From: Flavobacteriales bacterium | GTDB taxonomy: Bacteria; Bacteroidota; Bacteroidia; Flavobacteriales_F; PHOS-HE28 | Direction of reading: 5' to 3' | Length of the DNA stretch: 64,000 bases | Assembly (NCBI GenBank): GCA_023382455.1 | Contig: JAHDVX010000003.1 | Span: forward strand, 23,497-87,496 | In this document: in pieces, positions 8,541 to 16,800 of the stretch | How the letters are laid out: each line of letters opens with the position of its first letter | How positions within the stretch are numbered: position 1 is the first letter of the stretch | The notes under the pieces: model-generated | Told to the model about the DNA's origin: nothing | Databases searched by the model: none | Seen by the model: only the letters and a program-made list of their open reading frames with translations | Made by a program: the position numbers and the translations under genes

Positions 8541-10022
8541 TCAGCGGAGCAAGGTGATCGTGCCGCTTTGGCCGATCACCTTGCCTGCTGCAGCTTCCGC
8601 CCGCAACGTGTAGAAATAGGTGCCGTCGGGGACTGCTTCTCCGTCCGGTGTATGCCCGTCCCAGACCTGTTTCGTGCGTTGCATGCGCGCCACCAACTGG
8701 CCCCAGCGGTTGAAGACCAGCACGTCCAGGGAGGCCAAGTCGCCGCCTTCCACGCGGAACACATCGTTGATGCCGTCGCCATTCGGCGTGAAGATGTTCG
8801 GCACCACCAAGGTGTCCGAACCAGCCACGCAAACCACGCGGGTGAGGCTGTCCGTGCAGCCGCTGCCGTTGCCCACTGCAAGGATCACCGGATAGCAGCC
8901 GCTGCCGGGGAAGGTGAATGCGGCTGAAGGGCCGGTAGCGTAGCCGAGCGCGGGATCGCCGAACTGCCATGCCCAAGAGGACACACCCGATGCCGATGCG
9001 GCGAATTCCACGGTCGGGTTGCTTACGGAAGCCGTATCCGGCGTCCAGGAGAATGCGGCTTGCGGCCCGGGCTGGATGAACAGGTTCGTTTGGCTGCAGA
9101 GCGTGTCCCCGCAATTGGTCACCGCGCAGAAGAACAGGGCAACATCACCGCTCTCGCCGTTGGCCGGCGCGTAGGTGGTGCCCCATGCATCCGGCGCGCT
9201 GAAACTGCCCGCCCCACCCTGCCAGTGGACCGAAGTGTACACACCGGAAACCGCGCCCTGCAGGTTGGCCGTGGCGTTGCAGGCAAGGGTGTCATCCGCT
9301 GAAACGATGTCCGGGACCGTGGCTTCGAAGGGCGCTTGGCAGCCAAAATTGACATAGCTGGCCACCGGGGCGCCGGGCCAAGTGAATTCCACCGTGGCCC
9401 CGTCGTTCTCCGCGCTGCTTCCGCCGAAGGTGCCGTAGATGTTCACCAATTGGTTGGCGTCGTAGGTGGCGGTGTCGCCGCAGCCGCCCACATCAATCCG
9501 CAGCCAGCGCATCAAGGGCGCGTCTGGCGTGGTGGTCACGGCCTGCCCCACCAGGTTGTTGTTCTTGAAATGGCCCTGGCTGTTACCTGCGTTCTGGAAG
9601 ATGACGTAGAGCGTATCGTTCAGGGCCGTAAAGGAATTCGCCTCCACGCACATGGCCGTGGAGGTGATGAAGACCACTCGGCTTCCCGCAGGAATGTTGC
9701 CGCCCGGCGGCTCCAGCAGGTGGCCGCAGCCCTGTATGGAAGCGTTGAGCTGCGCGGTGAGCGAGGCGGTGGTGGCATCCTGCGCGATGCCCAGGAAATT
9801 GCTGCTGTAGAAGGTGAACTGCAGGTCGGCCAAGGCGATGGGCTGCGGGCCGGTGATGAAGCGCACCATCTCGTTCATGCCCTCGGTGCTGCCGGGGCAG
9901 GTGATGTCGTCCACGCAGGCATCCACCAGGATGCACTCGATCTCCAGGCATTTCGTGGGCACCTGGGCGGACGTGGATGCGGTGAGCATTACCAAGGGCA
10001 ATACCAAGGCTCTTCCTTTCAT
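8541..10022 (-). CDS. Secreted protein with PKD-like and gliding-motility-type C-terminal domain (T9SS cargo)
   Basis: A 493-residue protein with signal peptide MKGRALVLPLVMLTASTSAQ. The N-terminal region is cysteine-rich (CLEIECILVDACVDDITC) and about 200 residues long, without a family I recognise. An Ig/PKD-like region follows (AFSWTPDTASVSNPTVEFAAS, with WAWQFGDP), then the C-terminal domain with VVPNIFTPNGDGINDVFRV, the signature of T9SS-exported gliding-type cargo. The domain order matches the gene at 5340-7736 in miniature, and the two flank a small barrel gene. Function beyond secretion to the surface cannot be inferred. Confidence 0.85.
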   Translation of the reverse strand: MKGRALVLPLVMLTASTSAQVPTKCLEIECILVDACVDDITCPGSTEGMNEMVRFITGPQPIALADLQFTFYSSNFLGIAQDATTASLTAQLNASIQGCGHLLEPPGGNIPAGSRVVFITSTAMCVEANSFTALNDTLYVIFQNAGNSQGHFKNNNLVGQAVTTTPDAPLMRWLRIDVGGCGDTATYDANQLVNIYGTFGGSSAENDGATVEFTWPGAPVASYVNFGCQAPFEATVPDIVSADDTLACNATANLQGAVSGVYTSVHWQGGAGSFSAPDAWGTTYAPANGESGDVALFFCAVTNCGDTLCSQTNLFIQPGPQAAFSWTPDTASVSNPTVEFAASASGVSSWAWQFGDPALGYATGPSAAFTFPGSGCYPVILAVGNGSGCTDSLTRVVCVAGSDTLVVPNIFTPNGDGINDVFRVEGGDLASLDVLVFNRWGQLVARMQRTKQVWDGHTPDGEAVPDGTYFYTLRAEAAAGKVIGQSGTITLLR

Positions 10023-10151
10023 GGGGCTGATAAACGGTGGACCACTCGGTTCAAACGGCGGCGAACATACCGGCGCTCCTCATCACCCGAACGGATCCGG
10101 GGCGGAACTTTTCCACCACAGGAGCGGAAACGGGTGCGGCAAGCCTATTGA

Positions 10152-10949
10152 TCACAGACGTTTCGCACGTTCCCAATACACATCCATCTCGGCCAAGCTC
10201 ATTTCCCCGAGCTTCTTGCCGTCCTTGCGGGATTCGGCCTCCAGGTACTGGAACCGTTGAATGAATTTCCTGTTCGTGCGTTCCAAGGCCTCGTCCGGGT
10301 CGATCTTCAGGAAGCGCGCGTAGTTCACGATGCTGAAGAGCAGGTCGCCAAGCTCATCGGCCTGCTTGTCGCTACCGGCGTCCACTTCGTGCTTCAGTTC
10401 CGCCAGCTCTTCGTTCACCTTTTGCCACACTTGCCCGGCGTGCTCCCAATCGAAGCCCACGCCGCGCGCCTTGTCCTGGATGCGAATGGCCTTCACCAGG
10501 CTGGGCAAGCCGCGGGGAACGCCTTGCAATACGCTGGGCGGTGGTTCTTCCGGCCGATCCTTGGGATTGCCGTTCCGGCGTTCCGCCAGTTTGATCTTCT
10601 CCCAATTGGCCTTCACGTCCTCCTCCCCTTCCACCTTCACGTCGCCGTAGATGTGCGGGTGCCTGCGGATCAACTTTTCGCAGATGGTGTTCAATACATC
10701 GGTGATGGTGAAAGCACCTTTCTCTTCGCCGATCTTGGCGTAGAACACCATATGGAGCAGCAGGTCGCCCAATTCGCCCTTCACCTCCTGCAGGTCACCT
10801 TTCAGAATGGCATCACCCAACTCGTAGGTCTCCTCAATGGTCAGCGGCCGCAAGGTTTCCAGCGTCTGTTTCTTGTCCCACGGGCACTTGGCCCGCAGGT
10901 CGTCCATAATGTTCAGCAGGCGCTCAAAGGCTTCGAGGCGGGGATCCAT
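10152..10949 (-). CDS. mazG: Nucleoside triphosphate pyrophosphohydrolase MazG
   Basis: A 265-residue all-alpha NTP pyrophosphatase that converts NTPs to NMPs and clears abnormal nucleotides. Both MazG domains are visible: the N-terminal CPWDKKQTLETL and EETYELGDAI (EExxE/D metal site, about residues 20-48), and the C-terminal KVNEELAELKHE with DELGDLLFSIVN near residues 177-210. The length matches family members. The start at 10949 is directly preceded, on the coding strand, by a weak TAAACTTGC promoter-like box. Its stop lies 130 bases from the start of the secreted protein gene at 10022, which is on the same strand. Confidence 0.93.
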   Translation of the reverse strand: MDPRLEAFERLLNIMDDLRAKCPWDKKQTLETLRPLTIEETYELGDAILKGDLQEVKGELGDLLLHMVFYAKIGEEKGAFTITDVLNTICEKLIRRHPHIYGDVKVEGEEDVKANWEKIKLAERRNGNPKDRPEEPPPSVLQGVPRGLPSLVKAIRIQDKARGVGFDWEHAGQVWQKVNEELAELKHEVDAGSDKQADELGDLLFSIVNYARFLKIDPDEALERTNRKFIQRFQYLEAESRKDGKKLGEMSLAEMDVYWERAKRL

Positions 10950-11309
10950 GGGGCAAGTTTACGGAGCTGGTCCTGGTAGGTGGCGGGGAACTAGGCAATA
11001 GGCAGATGCAGTAGGCAGGTGCAGTATGCAGATGGCAGTGGGCAATGGGTGGTTGGCGGATGCGCAGGCAGTTCCCAGTTTTCGGCAAGTGGGCTGTGTC
11101 CCAATCCCCGCAACTCGAAACCCATCAACCCGCAACATGGTAGGCAGTAAACAGGCGCAACGGGCTGTTTGGTGTTTCAATAGCAGGCAGGCTGGAAGCG
11201 CCTTTCATGCTGCTCCTCTTTCCGGCCCACAACCCCTTTCTTAAAAATGCGCTCCTGGTGAGAAGCTGCATGGCAAGGGAAGGATACTTTCACCGCCCAT
11301 CGGACTGCC
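10950..11309. other. Non-coding gap between divergent mazG and MFS genes
   Basis: A 360-base stretch with no supported gene. It holds a degenerate tandem array (10991-11045, separate entry), a segment reading CTCGAAACCCATCAACCCGC that looks like decayed AACCCGC-type repeats, and, just before the MFS gene, GATACTTTCACC, a poor match to the Bacteroidota -7 box. Promoters for both divergent genes should lie here. Confidence 0.6.
10991..11045 (+). repeat. Degenerate 13-bp tandem repeat (TAGGCAGrTGCA-like)
   Basis: Three to four consecutive copies of a roughly 13-base unit: ATAGGCAGATGCA at 10998, GTAGGCAGGTGCA at 11011, GTATGCAGATGGCA at 11024, then a partial GTGGGCA. The copies differ at two to four positions. 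Nothing indicates coding function; it is a decayed microsatellite-like array in the mazG/MFS intergenic region. Confidence 0.7.
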
Positions 11310-12563
11310 ATGACCCAACGCTCGCACACCACTTCCGCCGTGATCATCATCGGCGTGCTGTTCTTCCTTTTCGGGTTCGTGACCTGGATCAACGGGCCGC
11401 TGATCAGCTACCTGAAGATCGTGTGCGAACTGAATGAGGGCGCCGAGCCCTTCTATGTGACCTTTGCTTTCTACATCGCCTACTTCTTCACGGCGCTGCC
11501 CATGGCCTGGGTGCTGGGCCGCACCGGCATGAAGCGCGGCATGATGTACGGCCTGTTCACCATGGCCCTCGGCGCCCTGCTCTTCATCCCCGCGGCGCAG
11601 GAGCGCTCCTACGGCCTCTTCCTCGTCGGCCTCTTCATCATCGGCACCGGGCTTTCCCTGCTGCAGACCGCCAGCAACCCGTACATCACCGTGGTGGGGC
11701 CCATCGAGAGCGCGGCGGCGCGCATCAGCGTGATGGGCATCTGCAACAAGATGGCCGGGGTGCTGGCCCCCTTCGTGCTCGGCGCGCTGCTGCTGGCCGA
11801 TGCCGACACCCTCCAGGCCGACATTGATGCGCTGGAAGGCCCGCTGCTGGCGGCAAGGCTGGATGAGCTGGCCCAGCGGGTGGTGGTGCCCTACGGCATC
11901 ATGGCCGGCTTCCTCGTGCTCCTGGGGCTGATGATCAACTTCTCCCCCCTCCCGGACCTGGACCCCGAGGTGGATGCCCCCGGCGTGGCCGCCGATGGGC
12001 GCAGCATCTTCTCCTACCCCAGCCTGGTGCTGGGCGTGATCGCGCTCTTCCTGTACGTGGGCGTGGAGGTGATGGCCGGCGATACCATCGGCATCTACGG
12101 CCGATCGCTGGGGCTGCCCTTGAGCGTGGCCAAGCACTTCACCAGCTATACGCTCATCGGCATGGTGGCCGGCTATGTTATCGGCATCGTGGCCATCCCG
12201 CGCTTCATCTCCCAGGCCAAGGCGCTGGCGGCCTCGGCGGTGCTGGGCGTGGCGCTCACCATCGCCGCCACCCTGCTGCCGGCCCAGGCCTCCATCCTCT
12301 GCATCGCCCTGCTCGGCCTGGCGAACGCCCTGGTATGGCCGGCCATTTGGCCGCTGGCGATCGCCGGCCTCGGCCGCCACACCAAGACGGGCAGTGCACT
12401 GCTGGTGATGGCCATCGCCGGCGGCGCCATCCTCCCGCTGGTCTACGGCCAGCTGGCGGCGGAGCCCGGCATCGGGCATCAGCAGGCGTACTGGATCATG
12501 GTGCCCTGCTACCTGTTCATTCTGTGGTACGGGCTGAAGGGGCATCGGAAGCGGGCTTGGTGA
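11310..12563 (+). CDS. Sugar MFS transporter, FucP/glucose-galactose family
   Basis: A 417-residue, 12-helix major facilitator protein of the FucP/GluP group that brings sugars in with protons or sodium. The N-terminal helix reads IIIGVLFFLFGFVTWINGPL, the typical asparagine-containing first span, and QTASNPYITVVGP near residue 123 matches the conserved helix-4/5 segment of this group. The start ATG at 11310 opens directly into the first helix. There is no linked sugar enzyme, so the substrate is not set. A second, different member of the same family is at 61577-62977. Confidence 0.87.
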   Translation: MTQRSHTTSAVIIIGVLFFLFGFVTWINGPLISYLKIVCELNEGAEPFYVTFAFYIAYFFTALPMAWVLGRTGMKRGMMYGLFTMALGALLFIPAAQERSYGLFLVGLFIIGTGLSLLQTASNPYITVVGPIESAAARISVMGICNKMAGVLAPFVLGALLLADADTLQADIDALEGPLLAARLDELAQRVVVPYGIMAGFLVLLGLMINFSPLPDLDPEVDAPGVAADGRSIFSYPSLVLGVIALFLYVGVEVMAGDTIGIYGRSLGLPLSVAKHFTSYTLIGMVAGYVIGIVAIPRFISQAKALAASAVLGVALTIAATLLPAQASILCIALLGLANALVWPAIWPLAIAGLGRHTKTGSALLVMAIAGGAILPLVYGQLAAEPGIGHQQAYWIMVPCYLFILWYGLKGHRKRAW

Positions 12564-12583
12564 TCCGTGTCCCTTCAGCGGCG

Positions 12584-12600
12584 CTCGGCTATTTGCCGAG
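12584..12600. repeat. REP-like hairpin, copy 1 (CTCGGC-TATTT-GCCGAG)
   Basis: A perfect 6-bp stem with a five-base loop, flanked by GCG on the left and TGCC on the right. The same architecture recurs at 22176-22192 and 22283-22299, and a half copy (TTCCCGAGTGCC) is at about 12639-12656. It starts 20 bases after the MFS stop and could serve as a transcript 3' end. Confidence 0.65.
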
Positions 12601-12669
12601 TGCCCCTGCTTCGCGGCCTCCGGCCACCATCCCGGCCTCCGGATGTTTCCCGAGTGCCCTACCGGCTCA

Positions 12670-12704
12670 GTTCCTCGCCCGCGTTTGAAACGCGGGCGAG
12701 GAAC
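12670..12704. repeat. Perfect 17-bp inverted repeat hairpin
   Basis: Arms 12670-12686 (GTTCCTCGCCCGCGTTT) and 12688-12704 are exact reverse complements with one base between them. The structure is very stable in RNA and would form a tight cruciform in DNA. It belongs to the same hairpin-rich island after the MFS gene. Confidence 0.8.
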
Positions 12705-12786
12705 CCGATGAAGTGGGATCACGGCCTGGACCGCTTCGTCGCAGAGCCTCACAGTGAGGTGGGATGGGGGTCTTCCCCTCAATTCA

Positions 12787-12853
12787 CGCGAGCGTCCACG
12801 CTCGTGTGATACTTCCAAGTTGGGCTGTTGAGGCACGAGCGTGGACGCTCGCG
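12787..12853. repeat. Perfect 20-bp inverted repeat with 27-base spacer
   Basis: Arms 12787-12806 and 12834-12853 are exact reverse complements; each arm also contains its own smaller palindrome (GAGCG-TCCA-CGCTC). The long loop reads TGATACTTCC...GTTGAGG. No transposase is nearby. The nested symmetry resembles REP doublets (BIME-like units). Confidence 0.8.
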
Positions 12854-12931
12854 CCAGTCTTGGGGAGGTTGAGCCATGTCCGGGTCTCGTTGACAGGCGA
12901 ACAAGGCTACCAGCCCGGCACAAAGCAGGAG

Positions 12932-12949
12932 TACGGAGTTACGTCCGTA
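12932..12949. promoter_or_regulatory. Possible operator upstream of metal-efflux cluster
   Basis: TACGGA at 12932-12937 and TCCGTA at 12944-12949 form an inverted repeat with a six-base spacer (GTTACG), followed by AT-rich sequence. It lies about 235 bases upstream of the first gene of the metal cluster. Dyad symmetry of this size suits a dimeric regulator, but no regulator gene is present in the window, so this is only a candidate. Confidence 0.25.
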
Positions 12950-13184
12950 TATTTTCATCGGTGTGAAATACGGTTAATTTCATTTATCACACACCATAAA
13001 GATGGCCGGTGCCGTGGAATGCTGATCAGGTCCCTGAACAGCCCTGAACCACGATGGCCCTAGGGTTCCGACCTTCGATCACGAGCAACAAGGCCTTGGA
13101 TCCCACTTCAGCATTCCAAGTCCTTGCTCGATCTACGGAGCTGGTTCAGACCCTAACTGATTATCTTGTCGGCAGATGTGGAAG

Positions 13185-13580
13185 ATGTCCTCCATCCGAA
13201 AGCACCGATCGGCCCTGTGGCCCTTGGCCCTGTTGCTGTTGCTGGCAACGGCAGCACCGAAGCTTTCGTTGATGACGTGCATCTCCAGTGGCCGCACGGC
13301 CCTTTCCATTGGCGATGGCAAGGATTGCTGCCCGGCCAATGAGCAGCCGGGCTCCCAACTTGACCCGAGCTGCTGTGAGTTCACCAGTGTGCAGGCTGGG
13401 ATCCCAACGTTCACTACCACTGCTGTCGCTACCCCTATTCCAGTGCAAGCCGTGTTGGCCCTTTGGGCACCGGTGACCATGGCGCCCCTTTCCGGGCATG
13501 CCTTTTCCGATGGCCCCCAGGAGCGCCCGCCGAAACTGCTGATGGATCGCTTGGCGGTCCTGCAGGTCTTCCGCATATAG
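13185..13580 (+). CDS. Small secreted Cys-rich protein, HYC_CC_PP-like, heading the metal-efflux cluster
   Basis: A protein of about 131 residues (134 if the ATG at 13176 is used). It has a basic N-terminus, a hydrophobic signal segment (ALWPLALLLLLATAAP), cysteines arranged as a single C, then two CC pairs (DCCPANE and PSCCEF), and a closing PPKLLMDRLAVLQVFRI. The CC pairs, PP and final QVFRI agree with small HYC_CC_PP-family proteins found beside copper/silver RND efflux genes in Bacteroidota; the HYC motif itself is not intact (MTC is in its place). Paired cysteines suggest periplasmic metal binding, but this is inference. The gene ends 251 bases before the pump gene. Confidence 0.6.
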   Translation: MSSIRKHRSALWPLALLLLLATAAPKLSLMTCISSGRTALSIGDGKDCCPANEQPGSQLDPSCCEFTSVQAGIPTFTTTAVATPIPVQAVLALWAPVTMAPLSGHAFSDGPQERPPKLLMDRLAVLQVFRI

Positions 13581-13745
13581 TATTCCATACCGTGGACCTC
13601 CGTGTCCCTTGCGCTTGATGGCCTGAGCCGTCGCGCCCTGCTGTATCCCTTCCCGTCTCTTCGGTTTGTGCCACGAATGGCTTCCCTAGTGGGGCCCGGC
13701 CGCAAGCCCATTCGCCTTGGAAGGAAGAACCTACAAACCATCCAC

Positions 13746-13765
13746 CTTGATCCGCATGGATCAAG
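13746..13765. promoter_or_regulatory. Hairpin between small Cys-rich gene and CusA-like gene
   Basis: CTTGATCC at 13746-13753 and GGATCAAG at 13758-13765 form a perfect 8-bp stem with a GCAT loop. It lies 67 bases before the CusA-like start. It is followed by AACAAGTAATT rather than a T run, so it may be a regulatory or RNA-processing hairpin rather than a true terminator. Confidence 0.3.
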
Positions 13766-13831
13766 AACAAGTAATTGGAAGATCAATTCCAGCCATCCTC
13801 AAGTCCGGTACGCCACGAGATCCTTGACCCC

Positions 13832-16800
13832 ATGTTGAACAAGCTCATTCATTATTTCCTCGCGAACAAGCTGGTGACGGTGCTGCTGTTGCTATTGCTT
13901 GTCGGCTGGGGGCTGGTCACCGCGCCGTTCGGCTGGGACCTCGGGCCTTTGCCGAACGATCCGGTCGCAGTGGATGCCATCCCAGACATCGGCGAGAACC
14001 AGCAGATCGTCTTCACGGACTGGCCCGGCCGTTCGCCGCAGGACATCGAGGACCAGGTGACCTATCCGCTCACCACCAGTTTGCTGGGCATCCCGGGCGT
14101 GAAGTCCATCCGCAGTTCGTCGGTCTTCGGTTTCTCCAGCATCTACGTGCTCTTCGATGAGGACGTGGAGTTCTACTGGTCGCGTTCGCGGATCCTGGAA
14201 AAGCTGAATGCGCTTCCGGCCAACCTGCTGCCCGATGGGGTACAACCGGCGCTGGGCCCCGATGCCACGGCACTGGGGCAGGTCTACTGGTATACGCTGG
14301 AAGGCCGCGATCCGCAAGGGAACGTGACCGGCGGCTGGGACCCGAATGAGACCCGCAGTGCCCAGGATTTCCTGGTGAAGTATGCGCTGAACGGCGTGGA
14401 GGGCGTGAGCGAAGTGGCCTCCATCGGTGGCATGGTGCAGGAATACCAAGTGGATGTGGACCCAGAGGCGCTCAAGGCCTTCAACATCCCGCTGAACGAG
14501 GTGATGCTCGCCGTGCAGAAGAGCAACCGCGACGCGGGTGCGCAGACGATCGAGGTGAACCAAGTGGAATACCTCGTGCGCGGGCTTGGGTACATCCGCT
14601 CCATCGAGGATCTCGAACAAGCGGTGGTCACCGTGCGCGACAATGTGCCCTTGCGCGTGAAGGATGTGGCGCATGTAACGCTTGGGCCCGCCACGCGGCG
14701 CGGCCTGCTGGACAAGGGCGGGGCCGAAGTGGCGGGTGGCGTGGTGATCGCGCGCTACGGAGCGAATCCGATGGCCACGATCGAGGCGGTGAAGGCGAAG
14801 ATCGCCCAGATCGCACCGGGCCTCCCATCCAAGGTATTGGCCGATGGCACCCGGAGCCAGCTCACCATCGTGCCCTTTTACGATCGCACCCAGCTGATCC
14901 ACGAAACGCTCGGCACCTTGGAGGAAGCGCTGTCCTTGGAGATCCTCGTCACCATCCTGGTGATCCTGATCATGGTGGTGGAGCTGCGCACTTCGCTCGT
15001 GATCGCATCGCTGTTGCCGATCGCCGTGCTCATGGTCTTCATCGCCATGCGCTACTTCCATGTGGATGCGAACATCGTGGCGCTTTCCGGCATCGCCATC
15101 GCCATCGGCACCATGATCGACCTGGGCATCATCCTCTCGGAGAACGTGCTGCGGCACATGGACGTGGACAAGGGCCGCAGCAAACTGTTCGATGTGGTCT
15201 ACAAGGCTTCCGCGGAAGTGGGCTCGGCCATCCTCACGGCCGTGAGCACCACCGTGGTCAGTTTCATCCCGGTGTTCACCCTGCAAGCTGCGGAAGGGAA
15301 ACTGTTCCGGCCGCTCGCCTTCACCAAATCGTTCGCCTTGCTGGCTGCGGCGCTCGTGGCCTTGTTCATCCTCCCCTCCCTGATCCAAATGGTGTTCGGT
15401 GTGGATGGCCGCAAGCGGTGGACGCGCATCACCCTGCGTGCCCTGATGCTTGTGGGCGGCATTGTCGCGTTGGCCTTTGGGCAGTTTTGGGCCGGGTTCA
15501 CACTGCTCGCTTTGTTCGCCGCACATGTGGTGGTGGACCGAACCAAGAGCGACAACGTTTGGATCAAGAACCTTCCCCTGGTGGTGATCATCATCGCTGC
15601 GGCCTGGTTGCTCGCTGAGCTCTGGCGGCCCTTAGGCGTGGAACGATCGCTCTTCGTGAACTTCCTGTTCGTAGGCGCGTGGATCGGTTTGATACTCGGT
15701 CTCTTCCAAGCGATCCAACACTACTACGAACGCATCCTGCGCTGGTGCTTGGATCATAAGGCGGCCTTCCTTTCCATACCTCTCTTCATCGTGCTGTTGG
15801 GAGTGATGATCTGGCTCGGTTTCGGGCGCATCTTCTCCCCCGTCTCATCCTTGGCCAACAAGGCGGGCTGGAACATCCAGCGCACCGGGCCGTGGAGCAC
15901 CATGGCACACACCTTCCCCGGTGTGGGCAAGGAGTTCATGCCCTCGCTGGATGAAGGCAGCTTCCTGCTGATGCCCACCAGCATGCCGCATGCAGGTGTG
16001 GAACAGAACACGCACGTGCTGAAACAGCTGGACATGCGCGTGGCCGCGATCCCGGAGGTGGAGATGGTGGTGGGCAAGCTGGGCCGTGCGGAGACCGCGC
16101 TGGACCCCGCGCCCATCAGCATGTACGAGAACATCATCAACTACCGGCCGGAGTACGAGGTGGACGAGAAAGGCCATCGACAGGCCTTCAAAGTGGATGA
16201 TGACGATCGCTTCATCCTCACCACGGGCGATACCGTTACACAGCTGGAAGCGCTCACACCCACCTTCGACCGCCGCACATTGATCCCCAGTACCAACGGG
16301 CGCTACTTCCGCAACTGGCGGGCGCACATCACAAAGACCGATGATATCTGGGACGAAATAGTGCAGGCCACCAAGCTGCCCGGCGTCACCTCCGCGCCCA
16401 AGTTGCAACCGATCGAAACGCGCTTGGTGATGCTGCAGACCGGCATGCGAGCGCCCATGGGCATCAAGGTCTTCGGCCCGGACCTGCCCACCATCGAGGC
16501 CTTCGGTCGCGAGCTGGAAAGCATCTTGAAGGAAGTGCCGGGCGTGAAGGCCGAAGCGGTCTTTGCCGATCGGATCGTGGGCAAACCCTACCTGCATCTG
16601 CGCATCGACCGCCAGGCCATCGGTCGCTATGGCTTGACCGTGGAGGATCTGCAAGGCACCATTGAAACGGCGATCGGCGGCATGACCAACACCACCACCG
16701 TGGAAGGGCGCGAGCGCTACCCGGTGCGTGTGCGCTATCCGCGCGAGCTGCGCGATTCACCGGAGGCGATCGCACGCATCCTGGTACCTACCCCTACCGG

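Larger units (their letters stand above)
12564..13184. other. Non-coding stretch with REP-like hairpins and AT-rich regulatory zone
   Basis: About 620 bases without a supported gene. The left half (12564-12860) carries several hairpins listed separately. The right half (about 12925-13180) is markedly more AT-rich than its surroundings, with TATATTTTCATCGGTGTG and GGTTAATTTCATTTATCAC, and leads into the metal-efflux cluster; promoter and operator sequences for that cluster probably lie here. Small open frames in this stretch have no start-site support or protein-like composition. Confidence 0.6.

Noticed and set aside
12564..12860. A possible CRISPR array
   Set aside because: The repeats are inverted hairpins of different lengths, not regularly spaced direct repeats, and no cas genes are present.
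12764..13063. Frames inside the hairpin-rich gap before the metal cluster
   Set aside because: They run through inverted repeats and AT-rich sequence with no protein-like composition.
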